Part shown: positions 40,801 through 48,983 of the stretch, one piece after another
Numbering within the stretch: position 1 is the stretch's first letter
Layout of the letters: every line of letters begins with the position of its first letter
Origin: Puniceicoccaceae bacterium
GTDB taxonomy: Bacteria > Verrucomicrobiota > Verrucomicrobiia > Opitutales > Coraliomargaritaceae
Length of the DNA: 50,789 nucleotides
Assembly: GCA_018402305.1 (NCBI GenBank)
Contig: JAGYJE010000013.1
Span: 1-50,789 of the forward strand
Direction: 5' to 3'
The notes under the pieces: generated by a model
Told to the model about the DNA's origin: nothing
The model's database searches: none
Seen by the model: the letters and a program-made list of their open reading frames with translations, nothing else
Position numbers and translations under genes: made by a program

Positions 40801-41498
40801 AGGAAATCTGGCCTGATTATCGTGGCAGTGGCTTCACCGATCCCTCCTACATTTACCAGCCAGAGCTTCGGCGCAATCGCTGGCGCCCATGGATGCCCAA
40901 AGAAGAACAAGAGAAGCAAAATCAGCAGGACGGCGGCTCCAAGTTGGCTTTCCTTTCGGTCTATGCGACTCTTGGGCCAAAATGGTACCTCGAGGCCGCC
41001 CTCGGCGAAGAGCAGGCGAAAGCTGTGCTTGTGGCGAGCGCCATGCCTGGCGAGCCGATCTTTGTAGAGGGTGAGAAAAAGATGTTTAAATTGGGAAGGC
41101 TCCCCGTCCGAATCCGGTCTGGAAAGGCAAGCACCGATGACGCTGACATCCGAATCAAGATTGGCAGCAATGTCACCCAGTCGATCCGTACTCTTCCCGA
41201 TGTTTTAGCCGGCAAGCGGGAAGCTCGATCTGCCAAGGGAGTGTCTGTTGACCATCTCCTCGAACTTGGTGGATCGGTAGAAAACGAATACAATGACTTC
41301 TTCAATGCATTCGCTGAAACACAGGGATTTCACCCGTCCACGGCAAAGGCTGCGCACCTCAAAATGCTTAAAAAGCTGAGAGAACACTTTATCGAAGAAC
41401 GCCAGAAAAGCAATCCAACCCAAGAGAATGGAGATCACAAGTTCTGGCAGGTGGTGCTTGAGGCGCTGAGCAAGAAGATTGACGATCTCGGGGGCTGA
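37806..41498 (+). CDS. Tubulin/FtsZ-like GTPase, 1230 aa
   Basis: A very large member of the tubulin-like (Tubulin_2/FtsZ-like) superfamily. The N-terminus has IIVGLGGSGAK (about 9-19), then FMLLDTDRGDL (44-54) in the place of the FtsZ N-x-D loop, and NIFFLGSLAGGTGRG (195-209), the GTP-phosphate G-box in which GGTGRG replaces GGTGSG. The rest (about 400-1230) is a long, mainly helical and mixed region unique to these large proteins, ending with a helical tail. Start: ATG at 37806, with a second ATG two codons on as an equal alternative. It is flanked by the vWA protein and a membrane protein. Nucleotide-dependent polymer formation at the membrane is the family-based expectation. Confidence 0.86.
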   Translation: MDMKKMTNIIVGLGGSGAKIAVGMAELMGQDPSWRYEMDENVYFMLLDTDRGDLEAHAAKLRAAAPDIHVSSLLTTNGYQTVGEILDVLAPGTQTGKPETDRLALERFAERWWCKEKNASDLLSSRPFRAPQVARITTGAGQVPLVSYIATWVSMKPNNRSANSIETSIQNLCQEISTRRVGISFDGVDPMGEFNIFFLGSLAGGTGRGAVIPVAFKFKEVFYNRFGRIPFISGYLMDQSCFERVRGPHEALSQMMNSMTGWSEISSWLSYYQEECGGHVEPTNYGYSLPGLSNMHDRANDVLTSLLQNNEISAAKKGNNCGLDRARLPFDAVGVVGRQSAAGFEAQSVDQIYQMISTALYVRLSKSKVDSKISNEGRTYFSVGTSVTMVPYEEIETYFQRKASLDVVHRFLSKATVAEIDLHVNELFSLLGFSNPIVDFMGHDSSMEVKNSMQAFAQRCLEPGGFFESRLADLRTALVDQNLSEAERLTVDLLGEATLDDGKFLAETAKCFVESFCSHSVKNHGEKALIDEDAILEAVLLHALQILESTGSVGVVEQFCVVMANRLRDLRDSVFSRNGIEDWFAKTGSMPASASSVLEKAKGREGFLGLGGPFFSDDEIAEIMLEAKREMAVAALRALGKVLNLPAEQGVKGLGLLSRISARLEDAADRSRFLCRCASLVKDRMNISVEGLIDERKKLFASSNPADDINGGADINIRRKIRPLFPRDEELSLEAEAANKFVASVIRGVDPKSGKVYDYAEKDNTEPLDKETWLDELKSGFQAAKYKAIFPEGKREVMEKFRLSKVVRDLANSWRKLLQDSWGRGDKDKYYVEAQRFRNFFGIEPQLVGDTIEITGGEEYRAIAGDDFMMLGLATASARACRPFWKTSQNTEHSPHLIVQVPVSIEEGKKSRWSELIQKYSNIQVQNRDQIDVLGNETAGSAGEHNPYILAVYTSTAANDLDQVTTLDAWRTNPTLLQALRLAEDPEGKCQMPFNEKIKEIWPDYRGSGFTDPSYIYQPELRRNRWRPWMPKEEQEKQNQQDGGSKLAFLSVYATLGPKWYLEAALGEEQAKAVLVASAMPGEPIFVEGEKKMFKLGRLPVRIRSGKASTDDADIRIKIGSNVTQSIRTLPDVLAGKREARSAKGVSVDHLLELGGSVENEYNDFFNAFAETQGFHPSTAKAAHLKMLKKLREHFIEERQKSNPTQENGDHKFWQVVLEALSKKIDDLGG

Positions 41499-41525
41499 TC
41501 TCCTAAGCACAGCGATCTCTCGCGT

Positions 41526-43676
41526 ATGATTGCCAGCGATACACGCATCGTGATTGTCGGAGACCCAGGAGCCCTCGAACGGCTCCGGGGCGAATTGCCG
41601 TCAGCGCTTATCGAGCTACGTCCGATTGAGGATTTCTTGGGCGCTTTTGATCGGGATACATTAAGTGGGGAGGATCGATTGCGCAAGATGGAGAGCCTCT
41701 ACGCCAGCATGCGGGGTAAGTTACTCGTGCGTCTTATGCTGGTGAACCTGAATCCTGAGGTGATTCTAAAACAGGGCGATCGGTTGCGAGACCTTGCTGA
41801 TGAATGGAAACGCATCGAGGGACGATTGGGCGAACTTCTGCAGGAGCGACAGAATGAGGGGATCGACTTTGCCACGATTCTAGTAACGGAGGAAGGGGAC
41901 TGGACGGAGGAGCGACGTGACATTCTCGATGGCTTTTCGCGAAGTGACGAGGGTTCCACGTTTCGTATGCGTTGTTATCTCATGACCCGGCTCCTCGAGC
42001 TTGGGCGCGACCGAGTGATTCATGCGAGGGATGCGTGGCCAGCTTTTACGGCTGGCTTGATCCGTCACTTTTTGTGGAAGGATGATCATGCGAGCATTCA
42101 CAGAGTAGCGGATCGAAAGGGATTCTTTGATATCCAAGGGCTATATGCCTGGCGGACCCTTCAGATTGTGGCTGGAGTCGCTGACTTGAATGTGCGTGCG
42201 CAGACAAAACAAATTCTTGGTAATATTAACAAGGAATTTTTGGGAGAGCGTCCGGCAGCATTGTTTCCCGCCTCACTGAACATCGAATCCGAGAATTCAG
42301 GCGGCATTCGTTTCGAATCTGCTACAGAGAATCCTTTTGGTGTGACTGCATGGAATGCACTCGGGGAGAAGGATCTCGCTGAATTGGAAAATCCTAAAAA
42401 ATGGAAGATTGGCACCGAAATTCATGCGATGGATGAGCAAATCTCGTCGTGGCAATTACGTTGCTCGGAGAAATGCCAATCTACTGCGGAGGCTGGCTCG
42501 CGTGTCAGAGCTTCCGAGGATGTCCCAGGCCAGCTTTTTCCTGGGGGCTTACCACTCCCTGCGGTGAAAGGATTACCGGAAGTAAGATCAGTAATTAGCG
42601 GGATTCAGGAGAAGTTGTACGACGTGGAGAAGCGTAATTTGCAGTTACGGGAATGGTGGGATGATCATCAGCAGGCAGCGCGTGGATTCGTTGTTACTGG
42701 CGAGCGTCTAGTCGTTGGTTTGATCGTTTGTATGGCTCTGTCGTATGGCATCCTGTCAGTACAGGTTGTAATCCAGAAATACCTACCGGGCTCATTGTTT
42801 ACTTTGGAGCAGGGACTGATGCTTGTGGGCTCGGCTTGCGGAGGTGTGGTTGTGATGCTTTTGCTTGGTTATTTGACCCAGCGCTGGCGTGGGGGTGTCG
42901 CGCAGGTGAAGTTAAAAGTGTTGGGAGACAAGTGGATTGACGCCAATGTGGAATTGAGACAGAAAATCGCCGATTCGCTAAGAGGCTCTCGGCAAACAGG
43001 AGCTCAGATTAGGGAGGCTGCTGCCAGGCGACAACTCGTCAAAAGGCTACACAGGATTGAGCAGATTCTGAACTCGGAGTTACAGGCTGGCAGCATGCAG
43101 GATGGAGATTCTTTGGTTTTCGATGATGATCAGGTTGATGATACTCAGCATCACCGGAAGTTACTGAAGGTTGTTGTAGAGTCTGCCCCTCAAGATGGCT
43201 TTTCAGTGAATGATCTGATCAAAAAGACAACCCGCGAATTTTTTAGGGAGTGGAAATCTCTCGTCGATCAATCTGGAGCGAGGGTGATGATACCAGCGCC
43301 TGCAGTTCTTGGGCTGTGTCGGAGATCGGTTTCGAATTTGAGACAGACAGTCGACTCCGAACTTCGTGAAAGTGCCGCTGAACGTTTGAGTTCGGAGGGA
43401 CCAGAGAAGATTCAAAAGCATCTGGAAGAGGTTCAATTTGACGGCAATGAACGGCATTTTTACTCGGTCGATCTTAGCGGGGGGGTGCCGAGGGATTCCG
43501 TCTGGTGTCGAAGGGGTCTTCGTTCCGCTTTCGACACGGGCAAGTTCGAACGCCTCGATGAGATTGAATTGAGCGAAGGCATCTTGGCGATGCTCTACAG
43601 CGAGTGTCCGCTTCGTATCGAGGAATCCAACAATCAATTACGCTTAAACTTCATGCCATCGATGCATCAGTCATGA
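41526..43676 (+). CDS. Hypothetical two-helix membrane protein, 716 aa
   Basis: Not recognised. The N-terminal 330 residues start with a beta strand (RIVIVGDPGALERL) and are then mainly alpha/beta and soluble. Two membrane helices follow (VVGLIVCMALSYGILSVQVVI, about 393-414, and LMLVGSACGGVVVMLLLGYL, about 430-449), then a helical, charged C-terminal region (450-716) with possible coiled coil (ELRQKIADSLRGSRQTGAQI). The stop overlaps the next start as ATGA, so the two are translationally coupled. Placement between the tubulin-like protein and the transglutaminase membrane protein suggests a membrane adaptor for the filament. No catalytic motif is obvious. Confidence 0.75.
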   Translation: MIASDTRIVIVGDPGALERLRGELPSALIELRPIEDFLGAFDRDTLSGEDRLRKMESLYASMRGKLLVRLMLVNLNPEVILKQGDRLRDLADEWKRIEGRLGELLQERQNEGIDFATILVTEEGDWTEERRDILDGFSRSDEGSTFRMRCYLMTRLLELGRDRVIHARDAWPAFTAGLIRHFLWKDDHASIHRVADRKGFFDIQGLYAWRTLQIVAGVADLNVRAQTKQILGNINKEFLGERPAALFPASLNIESENSGGIRFESATENPFGVTAWNALGEKDLAELENPKKWKIGTEIHAMDEQISSWQLRCSEKCQSTAEAGSRVRASEDVPGQLFPGGLPLPAVKGLPEVRSVISGIQEKLYDVEKRNLQLREWWDDHQQAARGFVVTGERLVVGLIVCMALSYGILSVQVVIQKYLPGSLFTLEQGLMLVGSACGGVVVMLLLGYLTQRWRGGVAQVKLKVLGDKWIDANVELRQKIADSLRGSRQTGAQIREAAARRQLVKRLHRIEQILNSELQAGSMQDGDSLVFDDDQVDDTQHHRKLLKVVVESAPQDGFSVNDLIKKTTREFFREWKSLVDQSGARVMIPAPAVLGLCRRSVSNLRQTVDSELRESAAERLSSEGPEKIQKHLEEVQFDGNERHFYSVDLSGGVPRDSVWCRRGLRSAFDTGKFERLDEIELSEGILAMLYSECPLRIEESNNQLRLNFMPSMHQS

Positions 43677-46600
43677 CAAGTGAAAAGCCAACACCCTCTG
43701 GATCAGGCAGTCGCGAATACCGCGATGTGCATCTCGGGCTTTTTTCGTCTCATCCCTACTGGCTAGAGAAGGGCAGTAATTGGATCCGGCGGGCTTTGGT
43801 CAGCGTGGCTTTCTTCCTCTACCTTTTATTGACATACCTATGGTTACGCGGGCAGGGCATTGATCGCATGATTCCTGAATTCGGAACCTGGCTTGTCAGT
43901 GACTCTGGCTGGAAGATTGCGGGGATGGTCGCCTTCAGTGGCGGTATGATGGCCGCGGCTTCATTTCAATTTCGAATGGCATTGCGGAAGCAAGTAGGCG
44001 ATCTCGCCCGACAGCAAGACCTGCCGGTTTCATTCAGTCCAGCGACGGCTATCGTGGTTGCATTGGCTGGTTTTATTCTTCCGCTTGTGCTGACCTTCGC
44101 TCCCGGACTGCCCTTCGAGGTCCGCTTCTTTGGAGCACTGATCGCGCTGACGCCGGTGGTGACGCTCTCCCTGCTGTTGCCAGCACCACCGTCCCGCGCA
44201 TCGATGATTCCTTGGTTTTCAGGAGGTGTGCTTCTTCCTTTGTTTGCACTAGGCGCCAGCTCAGATGCCGCTGCGATACGGGTCCAAACGCATTTGCCGC
44301 AGAGGGTGCTAGAGCATTTCCCTGTCTTGGGCACGTTGGATGGAATCCGCCAGTTTTGCATGGCACTCTGCTTGATGACTGCCGTGGTTTTCGCTTTCAA
44401 TCTCTTATCGTGGATTCAGGGGCTAAAGGTATCGAAGGCTGCGGAGCCTAGAGTGAATTTTGGAAACAAGCCCTCATTCTGGCAAAAGCTACTTCGGTTC
44501 TTCGGGTTGGGTGCCAAGGCTGAGGACGAGGCTGAACGTGCAAAGGAAGAGGCCGAAGAAAGGCACAAGCAACTCGTCGAGTGGGCGATCAATCTTGCCC
44601 AAGAATGTGGTTTCAGTCCAGAACTCGCGCATGAACTGACTCCCGAAACGGGCGATGTTTCACAGGTCTGCGAAGATTCGTCGTTTGACCTTCTGTTCGA
44701 TGGACGGCGACCAACCTTCGACCAGTTCAAGGCGCTGCGTGATTTCAGTGATCTAGGCATTCGCTGTATTGATGACCCAGATGGTCGAGTAGACGGAACA
44801 GGTTTTGAGATGATTCTAGAAGGTCCGGCGGGTAGCGGGCGGACTTCGGTTCTCGATGCGATGACTCTGCTCACTCTTTTGGGGCAAGGGACAGGAACGG
44901 TGATGCTTGTGGCCGATCCGGGGAGAATTTCGTTCGCCATTCAACGGCTCAGTAGGCGGATCGAATCAATCCATCTCGCCCCCTACGCGACGGTGGGTTC
45001 AATTCATGATGCTTGGAGTTCTGCGGGGCGCGGCATGGCACCACCGGATATCTGCGTGACCACACCCGAACTCTGGGAGCAAACACTGCCCGGACAGTTG
45101 GTTCGCGAGGGAACTGATTTCGATACGGCGAGGAACCTAATGATCCACTACAGCACCATGCTGGTGGACGACTGGCTGGAGCACCCAGTGGAGGTGCGCG
45201 CTCATCTACCATTCATTCTCGATAAACATCGGCTGTTTCTTGAGTCTGAAATGCTGCCACGTGCCTGCGTAGTGGCTTTTCCGAGCTTGACCGACACAGG
45301 CCGCAATCTTGCCGTCGGGCGTCTGATGGGAGACGCTGGGGTAATTGACGAAAGCCGGCAAGTCATTCGCTTGCGCCACAGGTCCCTGCCAGCCACGACT
45401 CTTGTCGATGTGATTTGCGATTCGGTTGATAATGCGATCGACAAACTTGCGACCGCATTAAGTCAGTCTGGCGAAGCCTCGATTTTGTTACGTAAAGGAA
45501 TCGATTTTGAGGAGGCGGAGCGCCAGACCTTAGATTACCAGACCCGATATCAGAATTCCAATATCACGGTCTGTTACTGCGGTGATCAGGTCGAAGCGGT
45601 AGATGGTGAAATGCGTGCCATCCTGATGAAGGCCGCCTGTAGTCCTGAAGCAGTGTTCGCCCTACGGGCCCATCGGCACGAGGATTCCTTTGTTATGATA
45701 CGGATCAGAGATCGCCTTGAGATGGGCAGCACTGGACGGATCACTCCTCTAATTGTCGACCGCAGTGGTCGGGGAATGGCGGAATCTCACCTTCGCAATA
45801 TTCTCCGATTTATTGACCCAGCAAGTCCGGTGAGTCGGCGTTGCTGGGGCCAGCTTGGTCTAGATATCCCCACTCAGACGGGTGGTAGGTTTCCTGCCAA
45901 GGCAGTCGGTGCTTTGGTTTTGGACTTGCCTGAACTACTCCCAGAGTCGGAACGTCGTGCTCGACCGTATCTTGCCAAGCTTGGTTCCTACATTTCACTC
46001 AAAGATTCTTTTAAATACCTTGAGCGCGTGGACTGTCACTGGATTCCGGACCCGGGACCATCACCCGTAGCTAAAGATGTTTCAGGCCAGGATTCGCCCG
46101 GTCTTCTTTATCTCTCTGTAGCCGAGGAGTCTGGCAGTCAAGCAGCGGGAACCAGCATACGCTGGCTTGGCAATGAGGGCTCGGAAATTGGTCGATCCCA
46201 ATTGCACTATGCGGACACGCTTCTTCTAAAAAGGCACCGTATCTTTTGCCCCGACCGCATTCGAGAGGTCGCATCAAGAGGCTTAGAAATCGACGCTACC
46301 AAGTTCAGGGACAATGGTAGTGATGCCATTCACCCCAAGATTGAGATGAATTGGTCTGGTGAAGTTTCCCAAGTCTCGGACAAAGGGGATTCTCTAGCCG
46401 AACCTTCTACGGGTACATGGCAGGTATCCACGGGTTATGGTGGACCTGAGCATGGCATCATTTGGGCCGATCTTGGCTCGGCCTCCGGCGTTCATGTCAC
46501 ATCACGATTGATTGAACGGGTGGATGAGCAAGATCGACCCAGCCCCTGTTTTGCTTACATGTATGAGTGGCGTGCACGGGTAAGGCCGCTGCTATTGTGT

Positions 46601-47731
46601 CCCACCGATGCGGTGATTGAAAATCAGGAGGAATACCTTCAAGCGTTGAAAGCTTTCTTTTCAGAATCTGCACAATGGGGCACGGCCCATACGAGTTTTC
46701 TACCAGGATTGACCTACGCATTGACTCGCGGACTTGAGGTAGATCTCCCATCATCGGGATTTTTCGGCAAAGTCTTGGCGTTTCGCTTGGATGGCCCAAT
46801 GAAACGCTTCGCCAAATCAGTAGTTTGGTTCGTAGAACCTCTTGGGACGGGGCGCACTCTGTCCAATGCCGTGCACGAATTACTAAAGGAGGAGGGATAT
46901 TTGGAGAATCTCGCCGCACGGATGGATAAGATTCTCCGCCAGGGTTGGGAAAAATCTCCGAAGGCTGAAATGGCAATGTTTTGGCTGCCACGGCGGCATC
47001 GGAAGGCTGTTACACTTACTGAAAGGAGGATTGTGTCGGAACTCTTGGGCGAAACACCACCCGCCTCCCAGACAGATACCACCGCAAAGTATGCCGTGTC
47101 CTGTCCGCATTGCAGCACCAATTGTGACTGGGAGGTGCGACTGGGTGGAGGACTCCAATCCCTCAGCCATTGCAATCAAGTTGTTGCAATGTTGGTCCCA
47201 ACCGCCGGAGGTGGGGTCACAAGTCCTGCAAGTTTAGTCAAGGCATGGTGGCCTTCTGGCGTTGCTGCCCCCAATGGAACGATAGAGGAAAAGTGCTTGG
47301 CTGTCTGGAGCCTCATCGCAGAAAAAGTGGATTATTGCTTTGATGAACATCAGCGTGAAGCCAGTCACGAGTGCTGGCTCCCGCCTCAAGAAACGTGGCA
47401 GAGAGCCGTGGGAGATTGTGAAGATCATTCCATCTTGTTTGCCTCAATGTTGACGCATCTGGGTATCAATGCTTGGTTGGTTTGGGGTAAAACTGATGGT
47501 GGCGGTCATGCATGGGTTGAGGTCGAAATCGATGGGGATCTCAAGTTGATCGAGGCAACATTGAAGCAACCACTACCTGCATCATTACCTAAGGTGGCAG
47601 AATCAAACTGTGCATATTCCTCCGTATACCAACCCGATGCAGGAAGCCCAGCGCGCACCAACGGCAAGGTCTACGCTGTCTTTGAAAATGGCCAATGGCA
47701 TGAAGCAAATATCACCGAGGCTATCATCTAG
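43673..47731 (+). CDS. Multi-span membrane protein with degenerate helicase-like core and C-terminal transglutaminase
   Basis: A 1352-aa protein from the ATG in the ATGA overlap with the previous stop. Residues about 40-250 hold six likely membrane helices. A P-loop NTPase-like region follows: LEGPAGSGRTS (384-392), ADPGR, VTTPELWE, LVDDW (496-500) and VAFPSLTDTGRNLA, in the order of SF2 helicase motifs I, Ia, Ib, II and III. The Walker lysine is Arg and the DExH box is DDWL, so ATPase activity is doubtful. After a mixed region and a CPHC zinc-binding-like motif, a transglutaminase-like domain ends the protein: GDCEDHS (Cys1249), GGHAWVE (His1279), LIEAT (Glu1294). Crosslinking or peptidase-like activity on the cytoplasmic or periplasmic face is plausible. 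Confidence 0.78.
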   Translation: MTSEKPTPSGSGSREYRDVHLGLFSSHPYWLEKGSNWIRRALVSVAFFLYLLLTYLWLRGQGIDRMIPEFGTWLVSDSGWKIAGMVAFSGGMMAAASFQFRMALRKQVGDLARQQDLPVSFSPATAIVVALAGFILPLVLTFAPGLPFEVRFFGALIALTPVVTLSLLLPAPPSRASMIPWFSGGVLLPLFALGASSDAAAIRVQTHLPQRVLEHFPVLGTLDGIRQFCMALCLMTAVVFAFNLLSWIQGLKVSKAAEPRVNFGNKPSFWQKLLRFFGLGAKAEDEAERAKEEAEERHKQLVEWAINLAQECGFSPELAHELTPETGDVSQVCEDSSFDLLFDGRRPTFDQFKALRDFSDLGIRCIDDPDGRVDGTGFEMILEGPAGSGRTSVLDAMTLLTLLGQGTGTVMLVADPGRISFAIQRLSRRIESIHLAPYATVGSIHDAWSSAGRGMAPPDICVTTPELWEQTLPGQLVREGTDFDTARNLMIHYSTMLVDDWLEHPVEVRAHLPFILDKHRLFLESEMLPRACVVAFPSLTDTGRNLAVGRLMGDAGVIDESRQVIRLRHRSLPATTLVDVICDSVDNAIDKLATALSQSGEASILLRKGIDFEEAERQTLDYQTRYQNSNITVCYCGDQVEAVDGEMRAILMKAACSPEAVFALRAHRHEDSFVMIRIRDRLEMGSTGRITPLIVDRSGRGMAESHLRNILRFIDPASPVSRRCWGQLGLDIPTQTGGRFPAKAVGALVLDLPELLPESERRARPYLAKLGSYISLKDSFKYLERVDCHWIPDPGPSPVAKDVSGQDSPGLLYLSVAEESGSQAAGTSIRWLGNEGSEIGRSQLHYADTLLLKRHRIFCPDRIREVASRGLEIDATKFRDNGSDAIHPKIEMNWSGEVSQVSDKGDSLAEPSTGTWQVSTGYGGPEHGIIWADLGSASGVHVTSRLIERVDEQDRPSPCFAYMYEWRARVRPLLLCPTDAVIENQEEYLQALKAFFSESAQWGTAHTSFLPGLTYALTRGLEVDLPSSGFFGKVLAFRLDGPMKRFAKSVVWFVEPLGTGRTLSNAVHELLKEEGYLENLAARMDKILRQGWEKSPKAEMAMFWLPRRHRKAVTLTERRIVSELLGETPPASQTDTTAKYAVSCPHCSTNCDWEVRLGGGLQSLSHCNQVVAMLVPTAGGGVTSPASLVKAWWPSGVAAPNGTIEEKCLAVWSLIAEKVDYCFDEHQREASHECWLPPQETWQRAVGDCEDHSILFASMLTHLGINAWLVWGKTDGGGHAWVEVEIDGDLKLIEATLKQPLPASLPKVAESNCAYSSVYQPDAGSPARTNGKVYAVFENGQWHEANITEAII

Positions 47732-47817
47732 AGGCGTGATTGCTCGTTGACGAATTTTAACCCATCTTTGGACGGGAACATCACGAACAAAAGTTGCCAT
47801 TACTGAATTAACTCAAC

Positions 47818-48942
47818 ATGAAATGCTTTCTGATTATGCCCTATGGCAATTTGGGTGATCCGCAGAAAAAAGCGAATTGGGATGCGTTGCATGAACTGAT
47901 ACGCGAAGTCACGGAGAGCGTGATTGCCCCAGATGGCTCGCGTCTGGAGTGCATTCGTGGTGACCATGAATTGAATCCTGGCGAGATCGTATCAGGGATC
48001 GTGCGCGATCTTGCAGAATCACCTCTTGCGATTGCGGTGCTCACCGGTCACAACGCCAATGTGTTCTATGAATTGGGTGTGCGTCATGCGCTCACCAATC
48101 GCACGATATTGATGGCTGAACGGGAATCCGACGTGCCATTCGATCTGAGAACCCAGAGAATGCTGTTGTTTTCTACGCAAAATCTTGCGGCGACACAACA
48201 ACTGAGAAGGAAACTCAGCGACACGTTACGCACCATCATCGCTCAATCATCCGATGAACCCGATAATCCAGTGCAGCGCTATCTGGCAAGTCGCACTAAG
48301 ATGGTTTCGCAACCGCAAAATGCCATTGACCAGCTCGCAGTTCTGCGTGATGAGATGAAAGAAATGCGCAATGCTCTTTCCGATTTGATTGTCTCCAACA
48401 GTCAAAATACGGCGAGGAATGAGCAGACCACAACGGCAAAAACTCTCAATTTTGAGGGCTTCCTCGGTGTAGGCGACCATTGGAAGGAAAATCCAGAGAC
48501 GATTGATCGATCGAATGCTACCGATTTCGCTGATGAAAATTTAATTCTCGAAAACTTTGTCGGCGCATGGCTGAACAGGCAGACGCAATCTTGTGCATAC
48601 GCCCAAATGACCGATCGCGGACTTGAAGTTGTGTATTGTTATAGTGGAGATTTCCAAGCGACAGGAGTGTATGAAAATTTCCAGTTGGCTGGTTCACGAA
48701 TTTTCGCGCGATTTCATTGGATCAATAATCCGCAGATTCACGGATTTACGATGCTGCGCGTGTTAGGAAATGATTGCCTGCAAGGCGGATGGTGGTATGC
48801 GGATTCGGTTGCTGAATCTACCAATGGGGCCATCCCCGAACTCGACGAGCAGCATCCAGAAATGTTCCCTATCAAGTGGCAGAAAATCCCCAACAAAACT
48901 TTTCCTGAGTGGGCGCAAAATTGGTTTCGTCAACGAAGATAA
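47818..48942 (+). CDS. NDT-like/TIR-like predicted nucleosidase, copy B
   Basis: A 374-aa paralogue of the gene at 33156. N-terminal domain: MKCFLIMPYG, IAVLTGHNANVFYELGVRHA with E85 as the nucleophile-like Glu, and PFDLRTQRMLLFS. A coiled coil (VLRDEMKEMRNALSDLIV) and a 40-residue insert lead to the same C-terminal domain (VVYCYSGDFQATGVYENF, LQGGWWYAD). The two copies are clearly homologous along the whole length but well diverged, so the pair is old. It begins 86 bases after the transglutaminase gene and is 41 bases before the TIR gene. Predicted to act on a nucleotide when triggered; the C-terminal domain may sense a ligand. Confidence 0.77.
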   Translation: MKCFLIMPYGNLGDPQKKANWDALHELIREVTESVIAPDGSRLECIRGDHELNPGEIVSGIVRDLAESPLAIAVLTGHNANVFYELGVRHALTNRTILMAERESDVPFDLRTQRMLLFSTQNLAATQQLRRKLSDTLRTIIAQSSDEPDNPVQRYLASRTKMVSQPQNAIDQLAVLRDEMKEMRNALSDLIVSNSQNTARNEQTTTAKTLNFEGFLGVGDHWKENPETIDRSNATDFADENLILENFVGAWLNRQTQSCAYAQMTDRGLEVVYCYSGDFQATGVYENFQLAGSRIFARFHWINNPQIHGFTMLRVLGNDCLQGGWWYADSVAESTNGAIPELDEQHPEMFPIKWQKIPNKTFPEWAQNWFRQRR

Positions 48943-48983
48943 GTGTGGGCGGTAATCATTAAAAAACTAAATCAACTACCAAA

